Below are positions 45,362 through 53,526 of a DNA stretch of 64,000 bases, piece after piece; positions within the stretch are counted from its first letter, which is position 1; each line of letters begins with the position of its first letter. Position numbers and translations under genes: made by a program. Under the pieces are notes generated by a model. The model was not told the DNA's origin. It was given only the letters and a program-made list of their open reading frames with translations, and did not search any database. Source of the DNA: an uncultured Candidatus Entotheonella sp. GTDB lineage: Bacteria > Tectomicrobia > Entotheonellia > Entotheonellales > Entotheonellaceae. The stretch spans positions 2,901,300-2,965,299 of the forward strand of contig OX639990.1 in the NCBI GenBank assembly GCA_951828535.1, in the 5' to 3' direction.

Positions 45362-47713
45362 TCAGGGCGCCGGGAGCAGGCGCTGACGGGTTTCGGCCGC
45401 GGCCGTGATGTCGTCCCAGTCCCACAACTGCGGGAGGGTTTCAACCTCGGCCCACAGGGTAGCCTGGTCGGCGTAATGGGGGCTGCCCGGATGACCCGAG
45501 GCGCCCAGTGGCACGACCCAGCGAGAGCGGCGCCAGTCGGCAGGGTCGTGGATGTAGCGGTTCACGGACAAAGCGGTTAGGACGAAGCGCTCCGCGCCCC
45601 AACTGCTGCCCTGCAGCGGCGTGTCGCCGTCGCCACCGGCGGGAATCTGCGGCGGGTTGAGCAGGTCGGCGCAATCGGGGAAGACGCGCGACAGCGGGTG
45701 TTGCGGCCGGGTGCGGTGCAGCATGCTCCACTTCCAGGTCTGCATATCGTCGCCAAGACGCTGGCGCAGGTCGTCGACGGCGCGCTGCAGGGCGGCCTCC
45801 AGGCATTGCGGCCAAGTTTGGCCGGGTGGCAGGGGCGCGGGGTCGTTCGCCGCCATGGCGTGGACGGCGCGGGTATAGAGTTGCAGGGCGTGCGTCGGGC
45901 CGCCGCGGCCGGTGCCGGCGGTGCCAATGGCCTCGTCGGCGAACGGCCCGAGGGCGGTCTTCAGAACGTCTTCCAGCCAGCAGGCGCGCAGGGCGGCGTA
46001 GATCGTCGCGGCCACCGAGTCGCGGTCCATGCGGCAATCCCAGGCCAGCAGCCGTTCGTGCGCTTCGGCGACCCGGGGATCGGCGGGCAGCGGCGTTTGC
46101 GCGAGCACCTGCAGGCATATCTGCGCCGGACGCGACAGGCGGTCGGCGTGAACCGCGGCCATGTCCGCCACCGTGGCCGCGCCGGACGCCAGTTCCTGCA
46201 GGCGGGCCGTAACTCGCCGGGCGCGTGTGTCGGCACCGAAGTAGGTATTGATGTAATACGGGTAATCGGCGGGCGCCACGCCCTGATTGCAGGTGACGAC
46301 GTAGCCGGCGGACGGGTTGCGGGTCTGCGGCATGTCCTCGAATGGGATGTTGCCCTGCCATTCGTGCTCGCCGTCCCAGCCGGGGACGGCGGTCCAGGCG
46401 TTGGCCATGGGGCGGATGGGGATGCGTCCGCGGTAACGGTAGCCGAACTCGCCGTGCACGTCGGCGTAAACGAAGTTGTTCACCGGCTCCGTCCAAGGCC
46501 GCAGCGCCTCCTCGGCCTCGTCCGCCGAGTGCGCCCGCAGCAGGTCGTACAGCGTGTTGGCCCACGGGGTGCCGCTGTTGGTGCCGGGATGGCTGAAGGC
46601 GAGGCCGTGTCCGGCATGCGGATCGCCGGTAATGACGGGGCCGTGGCGAGTCGCCACCACCTGCAAGGTTTCCGACGCGCCGCCGCGTGCGTGCAGCGCC
46701 TCGTCGACGGTCTCGGCGGGTTGCCAATCCTGCTGCCAGGCGTATTCCAACGCGCCGCCGCGGCTGCGAAAGCGTTCAATGAACAGGTCCTGATAGTCCG
46801 CGTAGCCGTGCGTCATGCCCCAGGCGACGTATTCGTTGTGGCTGAAGTGCGGTGCGCCAGGAACCCCGGGCAGGGCGTAGCCGCTGACGCGGAATGACGG
46901 GCAGGCCACGTGCACTTGGTAATAGACGTTCGGCGTGTCGAGGGCGCGGTGCGAATCTCCCGCCACCAGCGGCAGCCCGGAGGCCGTGCGGTCGCCGGAA
47001 ATGACCCAGGCGTTGCTGCCGGCGTCCACCTCGCCCAGCCAGTTGCAGGCGGCGGCCGCGGCGGCCAGCTCGTCGAGGCACGACAGCGGCGGCCCCGTGT
47101 ACGCCTCGCCCGGCGGTACGGTCACCAGGCTGCCCTGCGGGTAGCCCTGGAAAAGCGCCGCAGCCCGCTCCACGCCGAGCCCGAGGGCCAGCCGCAGCCG
47201 CCACAGCTTCATCTCGAACGTTCCCATCAGCATGTTGCGGACCTTGTAGACGGCCAGACAGTGCCACGGCTCCCACGGCTCCGGGGTGGCCTGCAACAAG
47301 GTGTATTCGACCGGCAGGGTGCGGGTGCTGGCGAGGAAGGCGTTTACCCCGTCGCTGTAGGCCGCCAGCATGTCCCGCGCCGCGCCGCTTGCCACCTCGA
47401 GGTCCATGCGCGCTGCCCGCTCGACGCGAAACCGCCGCATCAGCCGGTCCTCCGGCAAGGCGCCCGGCCCGGCAAACTCGGCCCACCGCCCTAGCGCCCG
47501 GTGGCGGTCGTAATCCATATGCCACAAGCGGTCCTGAGCCATCACGAACCCCTGGGCGAAGAAGGCGTCGTGTTCGGTGGCCGACCGCACGTGCGGCACG
47601 CCCCAGCGGTCGCGGCAGATGTCAACCGGTTGTTCCAAGCCGGATAGCTTCAGCGTTGAGGTCACGTCAGGCAGGACATTTCGTAAATCGGATGGCGTCA
47701 GTCGGTGAGACAT
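45362..47713 (-). CDS. Penicillin acylase family Ntn-hydrolase
   Basis: A 783-residue amidohydrolase proprotein. The autoprocessing site is in DAGSNAWVISGDRTASG; S233 would become the N-terminal nucleophile of the beta chain. Other landmarks are DRWGVPHVRSATEHDAFFAQGFVMAQDRLWHMD and PGVPGAPHFSHNEYVAWGMTHGYADYQDLFIE. The family includes penicillin, cephalosporin and acyl-homoserine-lactone acylases. No signal peptide is seen, so it may be cytoplasmic, unlike many relatives. GGAGGT precedes ATG 47713. Confidence 0.92.
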   Translation of the reverse strand: MSHRLTPSDLRNVLPDVTSTLKLSGLEQPVDICRDRWGVPHVRSATEHDAFFAQGFVMAQDRLWHMDYDRHRALGRWAEFAGPGALPEDRLMRRFRVERAARMDLEVASGAARDMLAAYSDGVNAFLASTRTLPVEYTLLQATPEPWEPWHCLAVYKVRNMLMGTFEMKLWRLRLALGLGVERAAALFQGYPQGSLVTVPPGEAYTGPPLSCLDELAAAAAACNWLGEVDAGSNAWVISGDRTASGLPLVAGDSHRALDTPNVYYQVHVACPSFRVSGYALPGVPGAPHFSHNEYVAWGMTHGYADYQDLFIERFRSRGGALEYAWQQDWQPAETVDEALHARGGASETLQVVATRHGPVITGDPHAGHGLAFSHPGTNSGTPWANTLYDLLRAHSADEAEEALRPWTEPVNNFVYADVHGEFGYRYRGRIPIRPMANAWTAVPGWDGEHEWQGNIPFEDMPQTRNPSAGYVVTCNQGVAPADYPYYINTYFGADTRARRVTARLQELASGAATVADMAAVHADRLSRPAQICLQVLAQTPLPADPRVAEAHERLLAWDCRMDRDSVAATIYAALRACWLEDVLKTALGPFADEAIGTAGTGRGGPTHALQLYTRAVHAMAANDPAPLPPGQTWPQCLEAALQRAVDDLRQRLGDDMQTWKWSMLHRTRPQHPLSRVFPDCADLLNPPQIPAGGDGDTPLQGSSWGAERFVLTALSVNRYIHDPADWRRSRWVVPLGASGHPGSPHYADQATLWAEVETLPQLWDWDDITAAAETRQRLLPAP

Positions 47714-47864
47714 CGGGACCTCCGGGCCAATAGAATAGGGGCGGATGCAAGGCCACCGATGCTACTCCATCGCTCGGTGTGAGTCCAGGTGAGGGCATGG
47801 CCGGAGGCCGCGTTGACAAGATGGTTTGCCTGGGATACGTGCAGGAGTTTATCTGTAGTGAATT

Positions 47865-47966
47865 AGAGCGGTTCTCGCATGATCATCTGGGGGTACCCGC
47901 AATGGGCAAGCCAACCCTGAGCATCCAATGCGTAGATAGGCTAAACATACGAACGCGAGCCGCTCT
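47865..47966. repeat. 102-bp segment bounded by inverted repeats
   Basis: AGAGCGGTTCTCGC at the left and GCGAGCCGCTCT at the right are imperfect inverted copies that enclose about 75 bases with no gene. It lies in the non-coding stretch upstream of the KTSC gene. It may be a small mobile remnant or an RNA structure. Confidence 0.3.
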
Positions 47967-47986
47967 AAGGCAACTATCAGATAGTC

Positions 47987-48205
47987 ATGAAACTGTTTCT
48001 TGGGTACGATCCGCAAATACGGCCCATCGAGGTGGAGTTTCACAGCGGGTCGATATGCGAATACTATGGCATGCCGGATCATGTGCACGAGCAGATCATG
48101 CAAGCCCCATCCAAGGGTAGCTGTCTTAACAGCTATATAAAAATAGTTACCCGTATTCACGGGTTGGGTAATCTGTCCACCACCACCACCTTCGGAGGGC
48201 ATTGA
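47987..48205 (+). CDS. KTSC domain-containing small protein
   Basis: A 72-residue protein with a KTSC-like pattern: YDPQIRPIEVEFHSGSICEY, then YGMPDHVHEQIMQAPSKGSCLNSYIK. In the family the Lys-Ser-Gly-Phe/Asn-Ile-Lys region near the end is typical. KTSC proteins are thought to bind nucleic acids. Only one start is possible, since a TAA lies 18 bases upstream in frame, and the ribosome site is weak. The stop overlaps the Fic start (TGATG), so the two are co-translated. Confidence 0.6.
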   Translation: MKLFLGYDPQIRPIEVEFHSGSICEYYGMPDHVHEQIMQAPSKGSCLNSYIKIVTRIHGLGNLSTTTTFGGH

Positions 48206-49320
48206 TGCCGCCCGTTTACTATCACGAGGGCAAGTTTCCGCCCGATGAACGCCTCGACTGGTCGAAGCTGATCCCACTCATCGGCCGCGCTAACGCTGCG
48301 GTGGCCCGTTACGACGGGGTGCTCGGCGCCACCCCGAACCCCGATGTTCTGCTCGCCCCGCTGACCACCCGCGAAGCGGCGCTTTCCTCACGCATCGAAG
48401 GCACCCAGGCCACGATGGGAGAGGTACTGGAGTAGGAGGCCGGGCGGACACCCGACTCGCCCGCCCGCCGGGAAGACATCCGCGAGGTTCTAAACTATCG
48501 TTCCCCTATGCGGCGCGCAGAAGACATGCTGACGGATCTGCCGCTGTCCTTGAGAGTCATCCGCGAGGCGCATCAGGTACTACTGAGCGGCGGGCGAGGC
48601 GAGGGAAAGTCGCCCGGTGAGTATCGCCGGGTCCCCAACTGGATAGGACCGCCCGGCTGCACTATTGACCAGGCCAGGTTCGTGCCGATACAGGCAGACA
48701 GACTTCCCGAGGCAATGAGCGTGTGGGAGCGCGACATCCACCGCGACGCACCTGACCCCTTGGTACAACTCGCCATCCTGCACGCCGAATTCGAGGCGCT
48801 GCACCCGTTCCTGGACGGCAATGGCCGCCTCGGACGCATGCTGGTGCCACTATTCCTGTGGCATACCAGTCTCATCAGGGCACCCCGGTTCTACATCAGC
48901 GCCTACTTCGAGGCTCGCCGCGATGCCTATTACGATGGGCTGCTCGCCCTTTCCCGCGACGACGACTGGACTGGGTGGTGTCGATTCTTCCTGGAGGCAG
49001 TGCAGGCTCAGACCAAGGACAACTTGGCCAAGGCGCAGGGCATCATTGACCTCTACGACCGCATGAAGGAACGAGTAACGGAGTTGACCCGCTCCCAGTA
49101 TGCCATTCGCGCTTTGGATCGGATTTTCGCGCATCCGATATTCTCCAGCACCCACTTCGTGAGCGGTGCCGGCATCCCGGAACCCACGGCGCGCGGATTC
49201 CTTCGTGTGCTGCGAGAGGGGGAGATTCTGAAACTGGTCAGTCTTGGCCGCGGCCGGCGGGCCAGCGTACTCATTTTTCCTGCTCTCTTGAACATTGCAG
49301 AAGGCGAAGAAGTATTTTGA
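48205..49320 (+). pseudogene. Fic family protein split by an amber stop
   Basis: A 372-codon Fic gene interrupted by TAG at 48433-48435 in an otherwise intact frame. The first 76 codons carry the inhibitory helix SSRIEGTQ ([S/T]xxxE[G/N]). After the TAG the frame resumes with EAGRTPDSPARREDIREVLNY and the Fic core, with active-site HPFLDGNGRLGRM intact, then a winged-helix C-terminal part (GIPEPTARGFLRVLREGEILK). Fic enzymes AMPylate or otherwise modify targets. If translation restarts at ATG 48508, the 270-residue core would lack its inhibitory helix, though no ribosome site is seen there. GGAGGG precedes ATG 48205. A sequencing error is possible. Confidence 0.75.
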
Positions 49321-49406
49321 CGATCATCTGTTACACACTACGCCGTTTGTCGATCATTTTTTCAATAAAATGACTGACAATACAGTTTGACGCTCACAGA
49401 TGATCG
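49321..49406. repeat. Short inverted and direct repeats around CGATCAT
   Basis: CGATCATCTG at 49321-49330 is repeated in inverse as CAGATGATCG at 49397-49406, and TGTCGATCATTTT lies between them near 49349. The three copies fall in an AT-rich 90-bp stretch between the Fic and VapC genes. They could be operator sites or the end of a mobile piece. No gene is seen between 49321 and 49520. Confidence 0.35.
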
Positions 49407-49520
49407 ACAAAAGGAGGAACAAAAGGAATATCCTGAGCGAAGAAAGCGCCATCCGGTCGGGCGGCTTCATCACATACGATGGCGATTGGCCTCCCTTTCA
49501 GAGCCCGAAAGAAGCAGGGA

Positions 49521-49907
49521 TTACCAGAGACGGCGAACGCCGTATCGATCGAAGCGCGATTCGTTCGATACGAAAACGAGGTTGTGCGTCAGCGCCTGGG
49601 CGATGAGCATGCGGTCGAAGGGGTCTCGGTGGGGACCCGGCAAGGCGCCGGCGCGTGCGGCGGCGTCCACAGTGATGGCAAGCGCGCCGAAACCCTGGTT
49701 TGCTATAGCTCCGGCGATGTCGGTGGCGATCAATTCAGCGCCCGGGAGTCCGCCGAGCCGGTGTTTGGTGGTTATCTCCCAGGCCGATGCTGCGCTGATG
49801 AGGACGTCGTTGTCGTCATCCGCTATTGCCCGCCTGGCCGCCTGCGGCAACCGCCCGTCATTGATGACCCACCACAGAAACGTATGGGTATCCAAAAGAA
49901 GCCGCAT
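49521..49907 (-). CDS. vapC: PIN-domain toxin (VapC family)
   Basis: A 128-residue PIN-domain ribonuclease. MRLLLDTHTFLWWVIND gives the first acidic residue (D6), SAWEITTKHRLGGLP the second and DPFDRMLIAQAL the third, with VSNESRFDRYGVRRLW at the end. PIN toxins cleave tRNA or other RNA when not bound by antitoxin. It begins 3 bp after the antitoxin stop. This subfamily (LLLDTHxFLWW) normally pairs with Phd/YefM-type antitoxins, as here. Confidence 0.92.
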   Translation of the reverse strand: MRLLLDTHTFLWWVINDGRLPQAARRAIADDDNDVLISAASAWEITTKHRLGGLPGAELIATDIAGAIANQGFGALAITVDAAARAGALPGPHRDPFDRMLIAQALTHNLVFVSNESRFDRYGVRRLW

Positions 49908-49910
49908 CCG

Positions 49911-50147
49911 CTAAGCGTTCCCTTCCCATGCGGCCAGCTCCTCCTCGGGCAGCGGGTCGAAGAAACTGTCAGGTACCGTAAAGAGCCCCGCCATGGAACC
50001 AGGTTTTCGCTTACCGCGTTTTTGGCAGCTCACTAGCTGGGCCACGGGGTTCCCGTTGCGGGCGATGACGACGTCTTCGCCCGCTTCGACTCGCTTCAGC
50101 AGGCGCGACAGGTGGGTCTTCGCTTCGTGGACGTTCACCGTTGTCAT
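49911..50147 (-). CDS. Phd/YefM family antitoxin
   Basis: A 78-residue antitoxin: MTTVNVHEAKTHLSRLLKRV, then EAGEDVVIARNGNPVAQLV is the Phd/YefM DNA-binding domain, and the C-terminal FTVPDSFFDPLPEEELAAWEG is the toxin-neutralising tail. AAGGAG is 7 bases before ATG 50147. It would repress its own promoter through the palindrome at 50168 and neutralise the PIN toxin encoded next. Confidence 0.93.
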   Translation of the reverse strand: MTTVNVHEAKTHLSRLLKRVEAGEDVVIARNGNPVAQLVSCQKRGKRKPGSMAGLFTVPDSFFDPLPEEELAAWEGNA

Positions 50148-50167
50148 TGCCGACTCCTTAGTTGAGA

Positions 50168-50187
50168 ATAGTGTTAGCTAACACTAT
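50168..50187. promoter_or_regulatory. Operator palindrome of the toxin-antitoxin operon
   Basis: ATAGTGTTAGCTAACACTAT is a perfect 20-bp palindrome, 20 bases upstream of the antitoxin start. On the minus strand TTGACC (50204-50209) stands 16-17 bases before it, so the -10 region would overlap the palindrome. This is the expected position for autorepression by a Phd/YefM protein. Confidence 0.75.
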
Positions 50188-50232
50188 GACTAATCCGAAA
50201 ACAGGTCAAGCGGAGCGCCGGCATGGGTGAAT

Positions 50233-50388
50233 CCGGCATCACTGAAGCGGGCGCGCTCCAGGCTGCGGCTGCCGGACGCCGTGCAGGTTGCCACCGCGCT
50301 GGAAACCTCAAGTATCGGCGTGGTCACGCATGGCCGTGACTTCTCGTCGCTCGACGCGCTGTCCGAACGGGTGGTCGTGTACGGCTGA
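50233..50388 (+). pseudogene. C-terminal fragment of another PIN-domain toxin
   Basis: On the plus strand, 51 codons ending at TGA 50388 read SLKRARSRLRLPDAVQVATA, then LETSSIGVVTHGRDFSSLDA. This is the C-terminal third of a VapC-type PIN domain with its DAxxVATA and HxRDF motifs. The N-terminal part and its antitoxin are gone. It lies back to back with the intact module and is not a close copy of it. Confidence 0.6.
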
Positions 50389-50512
50389 CCGCCGCGCCGC
50401 TGTGGATAGCCGCACCCCGGTATGCTAAGGTTTACGAAGCCACGACAACCGTATGCGGATGGCTTCACACCACGACATAGCGCCCGAACAGCCGGGCGAG
50501 GGAGACGTACTC

Positions 50513-51406
50513 ATGACGAAGTTTCGCGGGGTGTTCCCTGCCATTATCACCCCTATGACCCCGGAAGGGGCGCTAAACGAAGCGGCCTTTCGGGAAGTAA
50601 TGGAATTCAACATTCAGGCCGGCGTGCACGGCTTCTGGGTGGCGGGCGGCACGGGTGAGAGCGTGCTGCTGGACGATGACGAAAACATGCGCATCGCCAC
50701 CATCGCCGCCGATCAGTCCCAGGGCCGCATCGCCAACATCATGCACGTGGGCGCCAGCACCACTGGCCGCGCCGCACGCCTCGCCGAGCACGCCGCCCGC
50801 GCCGGCGTCGAATCCATCTGCTGCGTGCCGCCCTTTTTCTACAAACCCAGTGATGAAGCCATCGTCGAGCACTACCGCGTCGTGGGCGCGGCTGCCGACC
50901 TGCCGCTGTTCGTCTACAACCTGCCGCAAGCCACCGGCACCGAAATCATGCCCGACCTGATGAAGAAGATTCAGGACGGCGTGCCGCAGCTTACCGGCCT
51001 GAAGCACTCCGCCCTCACCTTCACCAACGTGCGCGAATTCGCCAAGATGGGTCTTTCCTGTTTCGTTGGCAACAGCGCCCTCATGCTGCCCGGCCTCACC
51101 GTGGGCGCCTGCGGCTGCGTGGACGGCCCGCCCAACATGGCGCCCGAATTGTGGGTCGAGGTCTGGCAGGCGTACCAGGAGGGCGACTGGAAACGTGCCG
51201 AGGCGGCACAGGACCACGCCACCGACGTCACCAACATCGTGCGCACGTACGGCCTGCACAGCACCATCAAAGCCGTGCTCAGCGAGCGCCTCGGCATCGA
51301 CTGCGGCGACCCGCGGCCGCCCGGCCTGCCGCTCACCGACGCGGAGCGCGAGACCGTGCTCAACCGCATCGCCGAACTCGGCCTGTCAAAGGTGACCGTG
51401 GCGTAG
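50513..51406 (+). CDS. Dihydrodipicolinate synthase family (DapA-like) aldolase/lyase
   Basis: A 297-residue class I aldolase of the DapA/NanA superfamily. The Schiff-base Lys is K164 in LTGLKHSA, the catalytic Tyr is Y135 in FVYNLP, and GGTGES gives the pyruvate carboxylate loop. The GFWVAGGTGES variant and lack of a lysine operon suggest a sugar-acid or hydroxy-oxo-acid aldolase/dehydratase rather than true DapA. GAGGGAG precedes ATG 50513. It is followed by a terminator-like hairpin. Confidence 0.9.
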   Translation: MTKFRGVFPAIITPMTPEGALNEAAFREVMEFNIQAGVHGFWVAGGTGESVLLDDDENMRIATIAADQSQGRIANIMHVGASTTGRAARLAEHAARAGVESICCVPPFFYKPSDEAIVEHYRVVGAAADLPLFVYNLPQATGTEIMPDLMKKIQDGVPQLTGLKHSALTFTNVREFAKMGLSCFVGNSALMLPGLTVGACGCVDGPPNMAPELWVEVWQAYQEGDWKRAEAAQDHATDVTNIVRTYGLHSTIKAVLSERLGIDCGDPRPPGLPLTDAERETVLNRIAELGLSKVTVA

Positions 51407-51426
51407 GGCATTTTGGATGGATGTAG

Positions 51427-51452
51427 GTCGGATTGGCGCAGTGTGATCCGAC
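51427..51452. repeat. Dispersed palindromic repeat, copy 3
   Basis: GTCGGATTG GCGCAGTG TGATCCGAC, the third 26-bp member of the family at 14708 and 19485, again with GTAG before and ATTC after. It lies between the DapA-like gene and the terminator. Confidence 0.7.
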
Positions 51453-51470
51453 ATTCAGCAGGATATAAAG

Positions 51471-51508
51471 CAGGGGAACGGCGTTCAGGCCGTTCCCCTG
51501 TTTGCGTT
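51471..51508. terminator. Rho-independent terminator (probably bidirectional)
   Basis: CAGGGGAACGG ... CCGTTCCCCTG is a perfect 11-bp stem with an 8-base loop (CGTTCAGG), followed on the plus strand by TTTGCGTTT. It lies between the convergent DapA-like and OsmC genes. Confidence 0.85.
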
Positions 51509-52018
51509 TCAGGCAGGATTGACGAGGCCGACGGCCACGTCCGGCTGACTGCGCAGCGTCTGATACACCACGCAATACCGCTCGGTCAGCGTCAGCAGGC
51601 TGCGTAGCTGCTCCGGCGTGGCGTCCGTGTCGAGGTCAAGGTTCAGCCGGATATTGGAAAACCCCACCGGCGCCTCTTTGTTGACGCCCAAGGTGCCGCG
51701 AAAATCCAACTCCCCCTCCGCCACCAGCGTGCCGCCGTGCAGCGTCACACCCAGCGCAGTGGCCACCGCCCGCAGGGTCACGCCGGCGCAGGCCACCAGC
51801 GCCTGCAACAGCATGTCGCCGGAACACGCCGACAAGCCGTCGCCGCCGGTGGCGGGATGCAAGCCGGCCTGCACGAGGGCCTTGCCCGTTTCCACCGAAC
51901 ACGTCAGGCCGTCGTCCAGGTCGCCGCGTGCCGACAGCGTAATCAGCGCCGACTCGGGCGCCTCGCGGTAGCGTTGTTTGAATGGCGCCTGCATGGCGCG
52001 CAGGTCGTCAGCTTGCAT
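51509..52018 (-). CDS. OsmC/Ohr family protein
   Basis: A 169-residue OsmC-fold protein. The two peroxidatic Cys sites are in ACSGDMLLQALVACAGVTL and ERYCVVYQTL. These are thiol peroxidases against organic hydroperoxides or fatty-acid peroxides. The start MQADDLRAMQAPFKQRYRE and the GGDGLSAC context fit the longer OsmC-like subgroup. It ends at the strong terminator shared with the DapA-like gene. Confidence 0.9.
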   Translation of the reverse strand: MQADDLRAMQAPFKQRYREAPESALITLSARGDLDDGLTCSVETGKALVQAGLHPATGGDGLSACSGDMLLQALVACAGVTLRAVATALGVTLHGGTLVAEGELDFRGTLGVNKEAPVGFSNIRLNLDLDTDATPEQLRSLLTLTERYCVVYQTLRSQPDVAVGLVNPA

Positions 52019-52070
52019 CGCATCTCCTTGTCGCCGCCCGCGAATGGCGGCTCACGATTGAGGCGACCCG

Positions 52071-52679
52071 TCACAGCAGCGCCGTCAGATCACGCCGCAG
52101 CCGCGCCAGGTCGTCGGGGTCCGTACTCCGATAATAACCGCGGATGCGGCCCTGGCGGTCGACCAGGACGAAGCGGTTGCTATGAACGAATATGTAGTCC
52201 TCACTGCCGCCGTCCCCGGGCACGTACGAGGCGGCGCTCAGCCGGAAGCCCTCCTGCGCCAGGCGGGCGACGGCGTCCGGTTCCCCGGTGGCGAAGAACC
52301 AGCGCTCGGGGTCAGCCCGAAAGTTCTCGGCGTAGGCCGTCAGCACCGCGGGGGTGTCGCGCTCGGGATCGACGCTGATCGACACCAGGCGTAGGTCCGC
52401 GTGGTCGGCAAACGCCGTCTGCAAACGCGCCATCTCGGCGCTCTGCAGCGGGCACACCTCGACGCACGACGTGTACATGAAGTCCGCCACCCACACCTTG
52501 CCGTGCAGGTCGGCGAGGCGCAACGGCACCTGGCGGCGCTCTATCAGGTCAAAGGCCGGCAGCGTGCCGAGCGGCTGCGGCGCGGGCTCCTGCCGAGCAA
52601 AGCGGACCAGATCCGCCCACAGGAAAACGCTCACCACGCCGACGACGATCACAAGCAAGGGGGCCCAAAGACGCTGCAT
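52071..52679 (-). CDS. SCO family copper chaperone/thioredoxin-like protein
   Basis: A 202-residue membrane-anchored SCO protein. One N-terminal helix (LLVIVVGVVSVFLWADLV) precedes the thioredoxin fold with TSCVEVCP (C72, C76) and the distal His in IFVHSNRFVLVD, the three copper ligands. SCO proteins deliver copper to the CuA site of cytochrome oxidase or keep thiols reduced in the periplasm. ATG 52679 has GGAG 6 bases upstream. It lies 28 bp downstream of a lipoprotein gene, suggesting co-transcription. Confidence 0.93.
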   Translation of the reverse strand: MQRLWAPLLVIVVGVVSVFLWADLVRFARQEPAPQPLGTLPAFDLIERRQVPLRLADLHGKVWVADFMYTSCVEVCPLQSAEMARLQTAFADHADLRLVSISVDPERDTPAVLTAYAENFRADPERWFFATGEPDAVARLAQEGFRLSAASYVPGDGGSEDYIFVHSNRFVLVDRQGRIRGYYRSTDPDDLARLRRDLTALL

Positions 52680-52707
52680 TCCGGTCTCCACGGCAGCGGT
52701 TGACGGT

Positions 52708-53292
52708 TTAGCCCGGTGGCACCTTATCGGCCAGGGCGTTGTTGTAGTAAAGCTCGTAGCCGCGCACGTGCACCTCGTAACCGCGCTTCGGGTGGTCGCT
52801 CATGTCGAGGACGACGAGATCGACGACGATGCGGGTGACGTCGTTGGCACGGATGTCGAACGGCAGGCGAATGGGCCGCGCCTCGTCGGTCACCGGAGTG
52901 GCTTCATCTGACTCTTTAAGCTCGCCGTCGGCGCCTTTGAGCTTGAGGTGGAGGGCTTCGAAGCGCCCGGTCGGCAACTCGCCGCGCCAGATGGCGATGG
53001 TGCGCTTTTCGGTGACTTGCGTCAGGTCGACGCTGCTCACGACGGGTTTCAGGTCGAGCCAGTCGGACTTACGCAACGACAGCAGACGCTTCGGGTGCAG
53101 ACGCACCGTGTCGATTTCCACGTCGAGGCGGGCGAAATCGCCGATGGCCTCACGGTGGTCGGTAAGGTGGATTTCCAGGCTGCCGGTGGGGCTGGCGTCA
53201 TCATTCGAATCGGAGGCCGTGCCGCAACCGGCGAGGGCGAGACTGAGCACGATGCTGAGTGCGGCAAACAGGTACTTCAGGAAGCGGGTCAT
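52708..53292 (-). CDS. DUF4382 domain lipoprotein
   Basis: A 194-residue lipoprotein with signal FLKYLFAALSIVLSLALAGC and the DUF4382 start GSLEIHLTDHREAIGDFARL, then EIDTVRLHPKR. The beta-sandwich continues through TGRFEALHLKLKGADG and VTRIVVDLVVLDMSD. DUF4382 proteins are surface or periplasmic lipoproteins of unknown role. It is followed by the SCO gene. Confidence 0.8.
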   Translation of the reverse strand: MTRFLKYLFAALSIVLSLALAGCGTASDSNDDASPTGSLEIHLTDHREAIGDFARLDVEIDTVRLHPKRLLSLRKSDWLDLKPVVSSVDLTQVTEKRTIAIWRGELPTGRFEALHLKLKGADGELKESDEATPVTDEARPIRLPFDIRANDVTRIVVDLVVLDMSDHPKRGYEVHVRGYELYYNNALADKVPPG

Positions 53293-53526
53293 AGGGTTCG
53301 GTGGGCCCTTCTCAACTTACATCAACCACACGCCAACTCCGAAACGCCCGGTTCGGAGTCAGGCATAACGATGGGGGTCTTGAGACGTGTCTGGACTTTC
53401 TTCGGTACGCCCATCAGCGCACTTCCATCAATTACCCGTCAATTAAAAAATGCCTTTGTATTGAATAACTTATAGGCTATCAACTGCGTTTTTCGTGTTA
53501 TCTGTCAATTAACAGAAAGACTGAAA

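Noticed and set aside
48433-48435. TAG in the Fic gene as a pyrrolysine codon
   Set aside because: Fic proteins have no pyrrolysine, no methylamine methyltransferase or pyl gene is seen, and one isolated amber is better explained by mutation.
49400-49606. A 68-codon plus-strand gene overlapping vapC
   Set aside because: It has an AAAGGAGG-like sequence inside it rather than before it, no recognised family, and overlaps the 3' end of the PIN toxin on the other strand.
50513-51406. True DapA of lysine biosynthesis
   Set aside because: The fold and active-site residues fit the family, but there is no lysine gene nearby, and the family has many sugar-acid members. Only the family name is supported.
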